From the NCBI GenBank assembly GCA_023213395.1, contig CM041465.1, positions 214,527,741 to 214,591,740 of the forward strand: 64,000 nucleotides of DNA. Direction: 5' to 3'. Within the stretch, counting starts at the first letter, position 1, and each line of letters opens with the position of its first letter. Shown here piece after piece: positions 25,804 to 37,919 of the stretch. The DNA comes from Cycas panzhihuaensis. Lineage: Eukaryota > Cycadophyta. The position numbers and the translations under genes are program-made. Under the pieces are notes generated by a model. It saw nothing but the letters and a program-made list of their open reading frames with translations, was not told where the DNA came from and searched no databases.

Positions 25804-26919
25804 ATTGGTATCAGAACAATGATCTAAGAGTTGTCATCAAGAGTTTTGAAGTATATACAAGAGAATAAATGTTGAAATTTCTTAAAAGTAATAGTAAATT
25901 TAAGATGAAATAGCTCATCTTGTAAATTTTGGGTGGTCACACTATAGATTTTGGGGTGAAAGTATGAAAATTATAGTATATTTATCTTTATCCTACTTTT
26001 CTATCATTATATCTTTGGGGTAGGTCTACTACCTCAACTTTAAGGAACCATAACTTTGGCTACAAGCACCACCTAATCTCTCCTACATCCATATTATCAT
26101 GGCTACACAAAGGCCCATACCATATATATTTAACACAATGGGACTCTTTTTGCATATGATTGAGTTGGAGATATGCCTACATATTTAAAATCATTTAATG
26201 ATGACTATGTGATCAATAAATAAATAAATAAAGTAACTTCATTATATCTACAAGAAGAAACTTACCTTTGGCTTAAAAAGTGGTATAGCATAGCTAGTCT
26301 ATTCAATTTATTTTTATGGCTACAATCAGCTATCTGTCTTAAATATAATGCTTCTTGGTCATAAGAGACACAAAGCCTTCAGTAAGAAAAATAAGAAGCC
26401 TATCAAATACTTGAGAGGTACAATTGAAAGGAGGGATAAGGAATTCTTCCCACTCCATAAAATCAAGAATAAAAGAAATATAATAAGAGAGAAAAAGAAT
26501 GTCATGAGTAAGTAGTAGAAGTTGTTTGCCACCCAACACCACCAATTATACCCAAGAATAAGGACTAAAAGACATCAGTAATGGTTGAAATATAAACTAA
26601 AGTGGGACCATATTAGCATCCACATTACCAAGAGGCTTAGTGTGATAAAACTTATTAGGCAAGGCCCTTATTAATTGCATACACCAGGTAAGTATAACAA
26701 TCAAGCTTAAGGTTTCAATATTAAAGATATCCAGAGCATATTATAGGGCATCTAGGGTATATCAAAATCTATTTGGGATGGATAGATCTCCATTCCATAT
26801 ATAATATTTTTGATGACCTTTTTAGGATCTATCGATTGGATAATAGTAATAGGAGATGGTTACTCATATCATAATATTAGGATGGCTCAAGGGTGAAGCA
26901 TTTTAGGGGGGGGGGCACA

Positions 26920-27168
26920 TGCTGTAATCCTCCACCATATGAGGTTACTCTTATTATAATTATCCAACATGCATAAGTCCAAGAGATAGGCAACCTTAAT
27001 AGCCCTATATATATGTATGTAATATATGAATGGGATCAACATTGAGTATTTGTAATCTTATGTTAATAAATATTCTTTAGAACTTTACCTCTTTCTTTGT
27101 CTTCTTTTCCATTACTTTCTCTTCCTATTTTCTCTATGTTGATTAACTATAGGTTTAGGTCCATAACA
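26920..27168 (+). repeat. 3' LTR of the TRIM-like element
   Basis: It begins TGCTGTAATCC after the poly-G tract and ends TCCATAACA. The intact TG and CA ends confirm the limits inferred for the decayed 5' copy. Confidence 0.8.
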
Positions 27169-27566
27169 AATATGGTGACCTATAAGTAAGTACAAGTATG
27201 CTTTGTTACTCTTTTACTTCATTGATTTCATGCATTATACTTTTAGATAGTAGAGTGTGTTTTACTTATTTATTATGTTAGTTGCCTATATCCCTATAAC
27301 TGATGATGATTACAACTTTAGTTGATGGTCATTAGTCCATCTATTTGGCTCTATGAGTAGGAATAGGTGTCATCTCCCCCCTTTTTACAACATTGTTTTT
27401 CTTCATTTAGATCCATCAAGTCATCTATTTTATCTTATGCCACATGCTCTTAATAGCATATGTACTTAGGCCTCCTCATTGATGGGTTTTTAGCTAGTTT
27501 GCATAGGTTTTCTATTGAAAAAATTACATCCATTACCAAACTACTACCATTTTTGCCTATAACAGT

Positions 27567-27612
27567 GGTAGCGCTAAGTACTTTATAGTAATACAAATAT
27601 GTTTATGGTACC
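27567..27612 (+). promoter_or_regulatory. 20-bp-period GTACC block in LTR C
   Basis: The decayed cores GTAGC, GTAAT and GTACC keep GTA at 27568, 27588 and 27608, exactly 20 bp apart. Confidence 0.55.
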
Positions 27613-28799
27613 ACAAATATATTTATAATATAATTATCACCTACCTAGATTTAGGTTTGTTACAGGTAATTACCTTATTAATATCAATTTTCTTATACTA
27701 GTTATCACCATTAGTCACGCATCAGCTCCTATATGATTTGGGTGGCCTAAGAGGTCAAAATCTAATACAAATCTTCTCTATCCCATGTGGATTTGTATTA
27801 AACCATGAGAAAAACTCATAGTTTTTATTCATGATTTTTCTCTATATTGTGGGCTAAAAACCACTCACCTTACACCTTAGGTTCATTTACATAATCCCCT
27901 CTTTTTCCCATTAGAAGGGGAAGAGACCAAGAGAGATTAACACCATATTATTATGTTGCTAATTTTTTTCTAAAATTTGGTAACCTTATTCTACGTCATA
28001 GCTTATTACTAAAGGAGATTTGGAGACATTACACTAGCTTATTAAAAACCCTTGGAGAGGACATTTGTAGCTATTGACCACTTCCATCACTTAGGATAGG
28101 TAATCCTTCTTCTTTATATTAGTGATTACTTTTTTAGTTACCTTTATTTACCATTTTCATGGCATGTTTCATGTTAATTAGGGAGATTTATGCTTGTTTC
28201 CTTTTAGCACTATTCCCCACTCCTTTTTCCACTCTATACACCATTGGTTTCATGGTTGCAAAAGGGGAAAGGTGGTACCTAAGCCCTCTTAGGGATCCCA
28301 CATATAGTTGGGGGACAAAATCCATTATAAGGCTCCTCCTTTTACTCTTGATTGATTTTTTCTTTAAGCTATACTTCATTTACATTTAAAGTAGCTTGAT
28401 ATTATTGAGAGATTATACATATATAGTTGGTTTTAGGAAGACAATCTTGCTTGTAGGTTTTTAAGCTTGTTATAGGAGGAAGAAGGAGCTCAAGAATTTC
28501 TTCTATTATCAACCACCATTGAAGTAGCCCTCCAACAATATTTGTAGTAGAACTTACCCAAAAGATAAGGTTAAGGTATTGTATATGTTCTTTTATTTTC
28601 ATTTTAGAGTCTTTATCCTTCACCCTTTTTTGTCATAAGCATATCCGACAAGAAAAAATGCTACCAGATTTGCTCTAGATTAGTATAGTAATTTCTCTTA
28701 GTCATTATTTATTCCTTTGAAAACTCTTGGAAATTTAAAAGAAGGCTCCATGTGACCAACATTAACCAACTCGGCTAAATATTCTCTCTTTTGTCTAGA

Positions 28800-29070
28800 T
28801 CATTGCTTGAGTTTTACTTAAATCTTAAAATAAAATAAAATAAAAGATTTCTTTGGTTTATTGGGAAAAAAAAAACCAATTAACAAAAGAAAAGAAGAAA
28901 GAAAGGAAAGGAGGAGAAGAAGTTAAGAGGACAGTCTTTGTAGGCCCAACCCTTTTTTTTTCCTTCAAATCTTTTTCCCAAAGAAAAGAGAAAAATAAGA
29001 AAAGAAAGAAATAATTTACATTATTTTATCACTTTTGCCCTTTCCCCCTAAGAAAAAGAAAAGATAAAAA
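28800..29070 (+). repeat. Purine-rich low-complexity block in LTR C
   Basis: AAAATA, GAAA and GGAG runs dominate. The offset from the LTR start, after removing the TRIM-like insert, is about 1.7 kb, the same as in LTR A (11150-11290). Confidence 0.65.
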
Positions 29071-29570
29071 GAAATATTTGTATTCTCTTTCCTTAATCAT
29101 ATTATATTTGTATTACATTATAGTAGAAGTAGTAGTTCAAACCTCGTGTGTGCATGCAAAACAAACCCAAAGTATGAGGAGGGATCATATTGTTACGAGT
29201 CCTAAATCCATAATGGGAGATTGCAACCATAGCTAGGTTAGGATAATTATTTATATTTAAAAGAAAAAGCATCTCGCTACATTTGGATACATATTTTGTT
29301 TCTTAGTTAAGATTTTTAAAAAAATAAAATAAAACCACAAACCAATTTAAATGCACATGCACATACAGCCTAGTCCTTTAGTTTAGCCTCCTACTGAAGG
29401 CCACTTGTGTAGCCACTTTTGTAATCATATTCATGAAGTGCATAGATGCCTGAGTTAGCATTATAATATCCACCTACTCTTACTAAGGTTCCGCATCCTA
29501 AGCCTATCATGTGAATAAAGGAAGTATCAATTCACATCATTAACCCTTTAGAGCATTTGAATGGTGACCA

Positions 29571-30502
29571 TATTAGGGACTCGTCAGTGGGAAAGATTTT
29601 TAGGTACACCTGGGAATTCGTATTCTATCTTCTTACCTCGGGTTTAGTTAGGATGTTTGGTTTACATCATGCTTAAACCCTACTTTAACCTTTTCCAATC
29701 CAACCCTATGGATTGATCCTTAAATTTGATGCTTCTCTCCTCACTTATGAGGCCTTCCCCCCTTAGATTATAATCCAACCTATACCTTACTTTCATTAAG
29801 TGACTAAGAGTCACCAATGGTAGGCCACCCTTATGATTGGGTATATGATCCATATGTCTAGGATTGGCCTCCAACAAAGATACCATATCCATATGAAGGC
29901 CCTGCTTATGTTAGTGGTGATCCTTCATATTACACACACAACCTAATCAATCTCTATTAAAACTTGGCAAGCCCCTATACCCATATTATAGGAGGGTCCC
30001 AACCTCATAATCTTTCTTAGGACCTCGAGCAAGTTCCTTTTCCTTTTCCCACTCACCCTAATCAATAAGGAGTACATGTTCATCCTCTTGAATAAACTCT
30101 CACCCCCTCATGGGATATGATGGAGGCCCTAAGTTCCAACTTTGAAGTAGTAACCAAAGAAACTACTCCAATATGGGCCCATAGATTACTCTTTGCCTCC
30201 ACCTCAATTTTTGTTTTAATTCCCCATTCCAATTCCATTCAAACAACCTTACCCCCTCCCAAAGAGGTGATATCAACATCTATTTCTATAAGCATTCAAC
30301 TAAGTAAAGGGGTTATGTAAGTCCAAGCCTATTCCCAATCCATGACAACCATTCCTCCCTTGTAAACAATTATCCCCTAACTGCACACATCCTCAATCCC
30401 GCTAATTATTCTCATTTTTCCTCCATGTCCTTAATATCAGGGATAAAGGGGAGGAATACCTATTTGCCCCCATCTAAGGCAAGGTAATTTCCCACTCTAT
30501 GT
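29571..30502 (+). pseudogene. Gypsy-2 gag-proximal region, part 1
   Basis: After LTR C comes the PBS region and then Pro/Tyr/His-rich coding-like sequence (YDPYV...PYPYEGPAY around 29850-29910), similar in composition to the gypsy-4 segment near 55780-55830. It is split at 30502 by copia-2 and resumes at 35776. Stops are frequent. The plus-strand open piece 30117-30320 is in this region. Confidence 0.55.
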
Positions 30503-31122
30503 TGTTGAGATGACAAAGTCCCAATACCCTAAAACCGCCACCAAGATCTAAATTATTCTTGTAACTAGTTATAGTAATCAAAACTAAAATTATATGCAAG
30601 TTCTTAAACCAGAGATAAAATAATAAAATGAACAAGAAAGGTAAGAATAAAATGTACAACCAATATAACGTGGTAAAACCTCAATAGTGTGCTAGGAAAA
30701 CATCCATACAAGAAAGGTATTGATCTTTATTGTCACAGAATGGAGATAATGTACATAACCAGTAGTAGAGTGCTCTTAGCAACAACAACCAGCCACCTCC
30801 CTACTCACACTACATTGAACAACCTCAACATAAAGAAATATGCCCTAAATCGGACTACATGAGTGGGTCATACATAACATAAATCTTGACCATAGAATCT
30901 AGGGTATTTTTATTGAACGACCCTGATTCTCTTTACAATTTAATATAGTTTCCAGTGCTAATTTTTTGGGTCGAGGGCTATCGCCCCTGAATCCCATCTT
31001 AGTGAGGGGCATTACACACCCCCGCACCCACTTAGAACCCCCCGAGGAAGGTTTAGGGGGGAACCACATTGCTAGCATGTCAAAATTTTAGCCTCCCAAG
31101 TATTTGTTGTCATATTCTAACA
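30503..31122 (-). repeat. 3' LTR of copia-2
   Basis: In plus-strand reading it runs from TGTTGAGATG to TTCTAACA. It is followed by AATCTCCACCTTG, the complement of the polypurine tract. It contains the GGGG/CCCC-rich block near 30965-31060. Confidence 0.93.
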
Positions 31123-31129
31123 ATCTCCA

Positions 31130-32749
31130 CCTTGACAACAAAATTACCTAGTACCTTTCCTGGACCCTTCATCATCCTTTCTGCAAGCCAAGAGAATTCA
31201 AACACTATTTTAACTTCTCTAATGGTACTAGTTTCATGAACATATCAGTATAATTCTATTTTGTATCAACCTTCTCAAGTGCCACTCCACTTGCTTCCAC
31301 AACCTATTTAACAAAATGGTATCTAAGAGCAATATGCTTTGTTCTGTTGTGATAAGCTGGATTCTTGGCTAAGTAAATGGTACTTTGACTGTCACAAAAT
31401 ACTTTTACCTTTTCCTGTTTCCTTCCAAGCTCAACCAATAGACCCTATAACTAGATTGCTTCTTTACAAGCATGTGCTGCGGTAATATATTCAGCTTTTG
31501 TAGTTGATAACGTAAGTGTGCTCTGTAATTTTGACATCCAACTAACTAGACTATTTGCAAGAGTGAATACATAACCTGAAGTAGGCCTTCTCTTATATAA
31601 ATCTCCTGTAAAGTCTAAATCAACATATCTACAAACCTGATTATCTAAACCTACAAAGGTGATGCAATAGTCACTTGTGCCTCTCAAATACCGAAGCACT
31701 CATTTCACTACTAGCTAATGTTCCTTTCCTAGATTTGCCATAAACCTGCTAACTACACCAACTGCATGTGAAATGCCAGGTCTTGTATGTACCATGGCAT
31801 ACATCAAACTTCCTACTACATTGGCATAAGGCACATAAGACATATAATCCTTTTCTTCTTCATTACTAAGACTCATACTCGAAGAAAGATTGAAATGGGA
31901 AGCCAATGGGATACTCACTGGTTTCACATTTGCCATACCAAACTCGGTTAGCACCTTCTCCACATATGTCTACTGTGATAACCATAGCTTACCATTTTTC
32001 CTGTCTCTGTATATCTCCATACCTAAGATTTATTTTGTAACTCCTAGATCCTTCATATCAAAAGTCCTAACCAATTGAGCCTTTAACTTATTGATTTCTT
32101 CCATGCTCTTGCTTGCAACCAGCATGTCATCAACATACAATACCAAGATAATGAATAAGCCATTGTCCATAAATTTAAAGTAAACACAATGATCATATTC
32201 ACTTCTTTTAAAATTTTGGCTCTCCATGAAGGCATCAAACTTCTTGTACCATTGCCTAGGAGATTTCTTCAGGCCATACAATGATTTTTTGAGCCTACAA
32301 ATAAGTCTTTTTTTGCCATCCTGTACAAACCCTTCTAGTTGATCCATATAGATCTCCTCATCTAAATCTCCATGTAGAAAAGTTATTTTTACATCTAACT
32401 GCTCTAGCTCCAAATTAAGAGAATCTACCAATGCTAATAGCACTTGAATTAAAACAAGTTTGACAACTAGTGAAAAGATCTCATGAAAGTCAATACCTGC
32501 TTTCTATGTAAAGCCTTTAGCCACCAGTCTTTCCCTGTATTTGTCAACCTTTCCATCAACATCTATTATCATCTTAAAAACCCACCTACAACCAATAGTA
32601 TTCCTGCCATGTGGAAGTTCTACCAAGTCCCATAAATTATTTTTCTTCAATGTATCTATCTCTTCCTGTATGGCCCTCTTCCACTTCTCACTATGGATAT
32701 CATCTACTGCTTCTTGATAACATGTAGGCTCACCATCATTAGAAACCAA
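31130..32749 (-). pseudogene. Copia-2 reverse transcriptase and RNase H
   Basis: RT starts around 32749 (WDLVELPHGRNTIGCRWVFK). It continues through QLDVKITFLHGDLDEEIYM (about 32390-32335) to the intact catalytic LYVDDMLVASKS near 32145-32110 in the open segment 32443-32030. The connection and RNase H follow at 31963-31451, with the Asp motif VDLDFTGD and the TKAEY Glu motif near 31500. The end at about 31130 abuts the polypurine tract. Breaks are mostly single stops where Gln would be expected, so this is the best-preserved copia RT here. Confidence 0.92.
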
Positions 32750-33049
32750 AGTAATATAAGTGAGCAGTTGTACATCGGTGGATGACTAACTCATGTAGAT
32801 CTTCTAACTATTGGCAAAGGAGTGTCCACATACTCTTGTAAATCTATTGTAGATTCATCTTCAGAAAGATCTTCCTGCTCTTCTGATTCCAAAGATGGCT
32901 AGGTTTTAGACTTGACCTATTGATGTTTATCTTTTTGCTCCTATTTCATTTCAACTATACAACATCTCTATTAATGGTGATTTTGTGGGCAGTAGGATCC
33001 CACAACCCGTATCCCTTCACACCATCTTTATCACCATAACCAACAAAGA

Positions 33050-34130
33050 TACATTTCTTGGATTTTGGATCTAACTTTAAACGTTTACTTTTATTAATCT
33101 AGGCATAAGCATCACAACCAAAAACTCTCAAATTTAAATAGTCACATGGATGTCCAATCCATACCTCTTCAGGAATCTTATAGTCTATTGCAAGTGATGG
33201 TGACCTGTTTACCAAATAGCAAGTTGTTTGAATAACTTCTACCCACAAGCCTTGCTCCACTCTAACATTACTTAGCATGCTTCTTTCTCTTTCTAAGAGT
33301 GTCATATTCATGCGCACAGCAATGCCATTTTGTTATGGAGTATAGCTAGTGGTCTTATGCCTTTTAATCCTAGCTTCTCTACAATAGTTCTCAAACTCCA
33401 AGGAGTTGAACTCACCTCCATTATCAGTTCTTAAACATTTGATTATCTTAACAGTGTTGTTCTCAACTAGAGCCTTGAACAGCTTAAACACACTAAACAC
33501 TTCAGATTTCCTTTTTAAAAAATAGACCCATACCTTCTTAGAGTAATCATCTATAATTATGACAAAGTACAATGATCCTCCATAAGATATCTTATGGGTT
33601 GGTCCCCACACATCTGAATATATGTAGTCCAGAATGCCTTACTAGTGTGACTCCCTACTTTAAACCTGAGTCTACATTATTTTCCAAAAATGCAATGTTT
33701 ACAGAAAGCTAAATTTGAAAGTTATAATTCAAGAAGTAACTTACGGTTTATTATCACCTTAAGTCCTCTCTCACTCATGTGCCCAAGTCTTTGATGCCAT
33801 AATTGAGCTGGATCTTCTACAGTCTTTGATGCTGTAGCTACTTGGCTAACATCTATACTTTCCACTAAAATATAAAGATTTCCTTTCTTTTAGGATTTCA
33901 TAATAACCAAGGTGCCCTTTGACACCTTTAGGACTCCTTCATGACCTGTATGCTTAAAACCACCTAAATCTAGTTCACCAAAAGAAATCAGATTCCTTTT
34001 TACATTAGGTATATGTCTAACCTCAGTTAATATTCTCACTACCCTATCAAACATCTTAATTCTGATGCCACCAATGCTCATTGTCTTACAAGAAACTTCA
34101 TTTCCCATAAGCACATCACCACCATCAAGA
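33050..34130 (-). pseudogene. Copia-2 protease C-terminal part and integrase
   Basis: The segment 34114-33890 is the conserved region after protease. Just upstream, near 34200, the protease active site appears as DLGA rather than DSGA. The integrase core follows at 33611-33333 with the DDYSKK and TDNGGEFN Asp motifs. After a stop (CAA to TAA type) comes NGIAVRMN near 33310, where the catalytic Glu of the usual NGxAERMN is Val. The segment 33317-33099 is the core C-terminus (VFGCDAYA). The enzyme would be dead even with the stops repaired. Confidence 0.88.
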
Positions 34131-34267
34131 GGTTAGTATGATGAGAACCAACTCTTATATAGACACATGTGGTGCGAAGCACCTAAATCTAATAACCAGT
34201 CATGGTGATAATGAGAAACATTACAAGAAACCAAGACATCATCATCCATACCTTTATTTGACTCCAT

Positions 34268-35090
34268 CTAATTCACCTCCTTGGCAGGATCTTCCTTTTT
34301 CTGGAACTCCTTCCTTTTGTAGTGATCCTTCTTGAGGTGACCAGTCTTATTATAGTGCCAACACCTAAGCTTACTCTTCTTGCCTTTTGACTTTAACCTT
34401 GATGTATCCCTGGAGCTTTGTCCTTTATCAATTATTCTACCCCTTGCTATCATAGCTTCTGGTGTGGAGGTTTCAAGACTAGACTACCTCTGCACTCTTT
34501 CTATCAGTAAAACACTTACAATAGACTCATATTCTAATTTATTTGTAGTGCTAAAACTAATTGAGGTAACAATATTATCCCAGGATTCTGGTAATGAGCA
34601 TAACAAGGTAACAAGCTTGTCCTCATCCTCAATTTTAACATTGATACTAGCCAACTAACAAATAAGAGTATTGAAAATATTTAAATGCTTAGTAATTTTT
34701 GTACCTTCCTTCATCTGTAATGAGTACAGTTGCCTCTTCAAGTATATTTGATTCCTCACTGATTTGGTCATATGCAGGCCTTCCAACCGAGTCCATAATC
34801 CTGCTGATGTCTGCTCCGCTGTGATGTTAAATAGAACTTCATCTGCTAAGCATAATCATATTGTGCTAAGAGCCTTTTTATCTAGATCATCCCATTCATC
34901 ATCATCCATCCCTACGAATTTCTTCATTTTGCCTACAAGAGCTCTGTACAAACCCTGTTATACAAGAACATCATACACTTTCAGTTTCCACAACTTAAAG
35001 TTGTTCTTGCCATTGAATTTCTCCACCTCGAACCTTGCACTTGCTAGTTTCGCCATTTGGTATATAGAAAGTTGATACCAAAACCTTTAT
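34268..35090 (-). pseudogene. Copia-2 gag
   Basis: Capsid-forming gag of Tnt1 type starts close to the PBS. The coding strand is the minus strand; the longest opposite-strand frames (34380-34658, 34764-35075) are shadows. The knuckle is at about 34380-34330 in the open piece 34453-34268 and reads CWHYNKTGHLKKDHYK. Copia-4 has the same segment with the last Cys intact (KDC). Two zinc-binding Cys appear lost here. Confidence 0.85.
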
Positions 35091-35114
35091 AAACTCACTA
35101 CAAAAATAAAAGTA

Positions 35115-35126
35115 GCTCTGATACCA
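35115..35126 (-). other. Primer-binding site of copia-2
   Basis: On the minus strand it reads TGGTATCAGAGC, complementary to the 3' end of plant initiator tRNA-Met. It is two bases from the LTR end, as is usual for Tork-lineage elements. Confidence 0.93.
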
Positions 35127-35128
35127 CT

Positions 35129-35775
35129 TGTTGAGACGATAAGGTCCCAATACCCTGAAGCTGCCACCAAGATCTAAACTATTCTTGCAACTAGTTACAG
35201 GAATCAAAACTAAAATTACATGCAAGTTCTTAAACTAGAGTTAAAATAATAAAATGAACAAGAAAGTCAATCATAAAATATACACCTAATATGATATCAT
35301 AAAACCCCAATAATGTGCTAGGGAAACATCCACATAGGAAAGGTATCGATCTTTATTGTTATAAAATGGAGATAATATACATAACCAGTAGCAGAGTGCT
35401 CTCAACAACAATAACCAACCATTGCCCTACTCACACTACATTGAACAACCTCAACATAAAGAAATATGCCCTAAATTAGGCTACATGAGTGGGTTATACA
35501 TAGCACAAATCTTGACCATAGAATCTAGGGTATTTTATCGAATAACCCTGGTTCTCTTTATAATTTAATATAGTTTCCAGTGCTAATTTTTTGGGTTGGG
35601 GTCTATTGCCCCTGAACCCCCTCTTAGCAAGGGGCATTCCATGCCCCTCGCACCCCCCTGGCTAACGAGGGCTCCTGCCCCCCTTGGAACCCCCCGAGGA
35701 AGGTTTAGGGGGGAACCTACGCTACCAACATGTCAAAATTTTAGCCTCCCAACCATTTGTTATTATATTCTAACA
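35129..35775 (-). repeat. 5' LTR of copia-2
   Basis: It is homologous along its whole length to 30503-31122 and ends TTCTAACA before the TATGT duplication. The plus-strand open frame 35596-35802 covers its GC-rich block and is not a gene. Confidence 0.93.
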
Positions 35776-35780
35776 TATGT

Positions 35781-36340
35781 CCCCCTAAGTTATACACTAT
35801 AATAATGGGAACACATGAGTTCCCATCCTCTACTTACTTATGGGATGGATCTGCTTCATCCCTTTGGGTGTGTTCCTCTTACAAGAGGGTCTTTTGAGTA
35901 AAATTCCCTCCCACACCACATTTCTCATGTGACCTAGCCCATTCCATCCTTATTCCTTCATAAACAGGGACCTGTGGTATCCTATGTTCCACCTTATCAT
36001 ACTTCTATCCTTCAAAGGATAATGGCTCATGTTGCCCCCTCTTATTTCACTTAAATATAAGGTGGGCCAAGAAATCCTTATAACCCTCCCTATCTTATGC
36101 ATTACTACCAAGGTGTACACCCTCCCTATCAATCCAAAAGAACACCTTGCCCTACACATACATACATCCCTTATCACCAAGGGCATATCTTCTGCTTTGT
36201 ACCTCCAACTTACCCATCCTATGCTAGAGTAGGATATCATCCTTTAACTATATACCCTCCTTCTAACCCTATAATTCTATAAGGGGTATATCCTTTTATT
36301 AATTATAGGTCAATCCCTCTTTTTGTAGAGGCCTTAAGAA
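35781..36340 (+). pseudogene. Gypsy-2 gag-proximal region, part 2
   Basis: It continues the Pro/Tyr-rich region cut at 30502. Short repeats such as CCTCCCTATCAATCC and TACCAAGG are typical of low-complexity gag N-termini. The plus-strand frames at 36029-36282 are fragments of it. Confidence 0.5.
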
Positions 36341-37230
36341 CTAACCTTCCCCCTCATCCACTTGAAGTACCTAAATTTAATGGCGCTTCGTCATAAGACC
36401 CTATCAACCATGTCAGGGTATTTACCATGGCATGTATTAATTATTAGGTATACAAGCATATTTTGGTGAAGATCTTCCCTTGATTGCTCCAAGGAAATTT
36501 CATCAAGTAATTTTATCACCTCTTAGTCCATTTAATCACCTATTTCTAGTAATTAGTAGACTCATTCGTCAACTATTTTGATAGAGCAAGACCATTTGAG
36601 AATGGGGTTAAAGCCCTTTTATCACTTCAATAAGGCTAAGATGAACTCAATAGAGATTTCATCCATAGTTTCCATGATCTCCTTTACTCCTTGAAGGCCA
36701 CATTGCCTAAGGACTTCAAGAGATATATTTTTGTCAATGCTTTATACCTTGAGGTTCACATCGAGGTCCTTAAGATGGGAGTGTCAATGTGTGACTCAAC
36801 CATATCCAAGTGCTTAGCCCTTGAATATATTAAGATCCAATCTAGTCTCAAAAACATTGACTAAAACAAGCCACGTCATGAGGTACTACCTCCCTTATGT
36901 GACCAAAGGGGATAATAATCTACATCTAGGCCCTCTATCAACATGTTCGATAAGACTCTAGACCTCTTCACTTCCATTGTTTATTCTTTTGAGAAGGCAT
37001 TAAAGTATCTATAGTTTCAACTATACTAAAATCAAGGTGACATCCCACCTCAACCCTAAAATTCTAGGATGGTTCATCTAACTACTTAAACCATGCCACC
37101 ATCAAAAGAGGGCCCTAAGCCTTCACAAGGGAGGAGGCCAAGGCCCCCTCTTGAAAAGAAGTAGTGCTCTATCCATAGTCAATGCACCCATGATAACTTG
37201 CATTGTTGGACTCAACACCCCAAACTCGCC
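36340..37230 (+). pseudogene. Gypsy-2 gag core and zinc knuckle
   Basis: LEVPKFNGASS near 36360 opens the capsid-like domain. FENGVKALLSLQ and DELNRDFIHSFHDLLYSL (about 36595-36690) align with gypsy-1. The knuckle at about 37148-37205 reads CSIHSQCTHDNLHCW, a CxxH...H...C pattern known from Tat-lineage gags. Stops are frequent but the domain is better preserved than in gypsy-1. Confidence 0.72.
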
Positions 37231-37919
37231 CCATGAAGGGACCTCCTATCACAAACTACATCCAAACACAATATAGACCAATCGATCTACCAAGATCCAT
37301 TCCTTGATCATGGCACCAATGATCAACCACCATAACACTAAAATCGATGTGTTAGGGGCCACTCTCAATAATAACATAAGGGTACCCCTCCCCCTTCTTC
37401 ATTTGATCAAGACAAGGGTAAAGCCTTAACTAATTTATCTTCCCCTTCTAGCCCTATAAGATAACCCACCTCATCATGCCCTAATCCTAAGGGTAAACAA
37501 GTCATTCATATATTGGAGACTACTTAAATCCATCTAGTAAACTAGTCCTAAGCGATAAAGTAGGTCAAGGAGGGATTTACTTTATAAAAACACCTTCAGA
37601 GACCTCCTTTATCAAGATCCCAGTTGTCCTAAATACCATAGCAATTTAGTTAGGATGTTATGATTTTAGGAGGGCCCTTATTCAACTTATAGTCAAAGGG
37701 AATACCACCTCCATAATTGAGGAACTTCATACTATATCTACCAAATTGTCCATGATGGATATCCTACAAAGTTGCCATGATCAATAAACCCTTCTTTTAG
37801 AGGTCCTTTATTAGAAGGAAGTACCTATCCATGTAGTGGGCACCATCTCACACATACCACCAACTATCTTCTTTGATCCATGAGATATACCACTCATTAG
37901 TAATCAAGAGAGCCATTAG

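Larger units (their letters stand above)
25581..27168 (+). mobile_element. Short TRIM-like LTR element inside LTR C
   Basis: Near-identical direct repeats at 25581-25803 and 26920-27168 flank 1.1 kb. A PBS-like TGGTATCAGA at 25806 follows the left repeat and a G-rich polypurine tract (10 G, 26906-26915) precedes the right one. The left flank gacat and right flank aatat differ by two transitions and could be a decayed TSD. No gag or pol domain is visible, so it would have been non-autonomous. At 1.59 kb it is long for a TRIM and could be called a small LARD. Confidence 0.82.
25549..29570 (+). repeat. LTR C: Tat-type gypsy LTR, interrupted by a TRIM-like element
   Basis: The start TATTCCCTAACTTCTAGGAA aligns with the LTR E start. 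After the insert at 25581-27168 it resumes with ATGGTGACCTATAAGTAAG, matching the next LTR E bases. The 20-bp block is at 27567-27612 and a purine-rich block at 28800-29070. The end GTGACCA at 29570 matches GTGTCCA of LTR E, and the following TAGGGACT matches the post-LTR GGGGACT at 54728. Without the insert it is about 2.4 kb. Confidence 0.8.
30503..35775 (-). mobile_element. Copia-2: full-length Tork-type Ty1/copia element, TSD tatgt
   Basis: LTRs at 30503-31122 and 35129-35775 flank a minus-strand internal region carrying gag, protease, integrase, RT and RNase H in copia order. Flanks 30498-30502 and 35776-35780 are both TATGT. PBS and polypurine tract are both in place. At 5,273 bp it has the normal length of a Tnt1/Tork-lineage element. 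Scattered stops and at least one lost catalytic residue make it inactive. It sits in the gag-proximal region of gypsy-2. Confidence 0.96.

Noticed and set aside
34380-35075. Plus-strand frames of 92 and 103 codons in copia-2
   Set aside because: They mirror the minus-strand gag of copia-2, confirmed by the plus-strand gag of copia-4.
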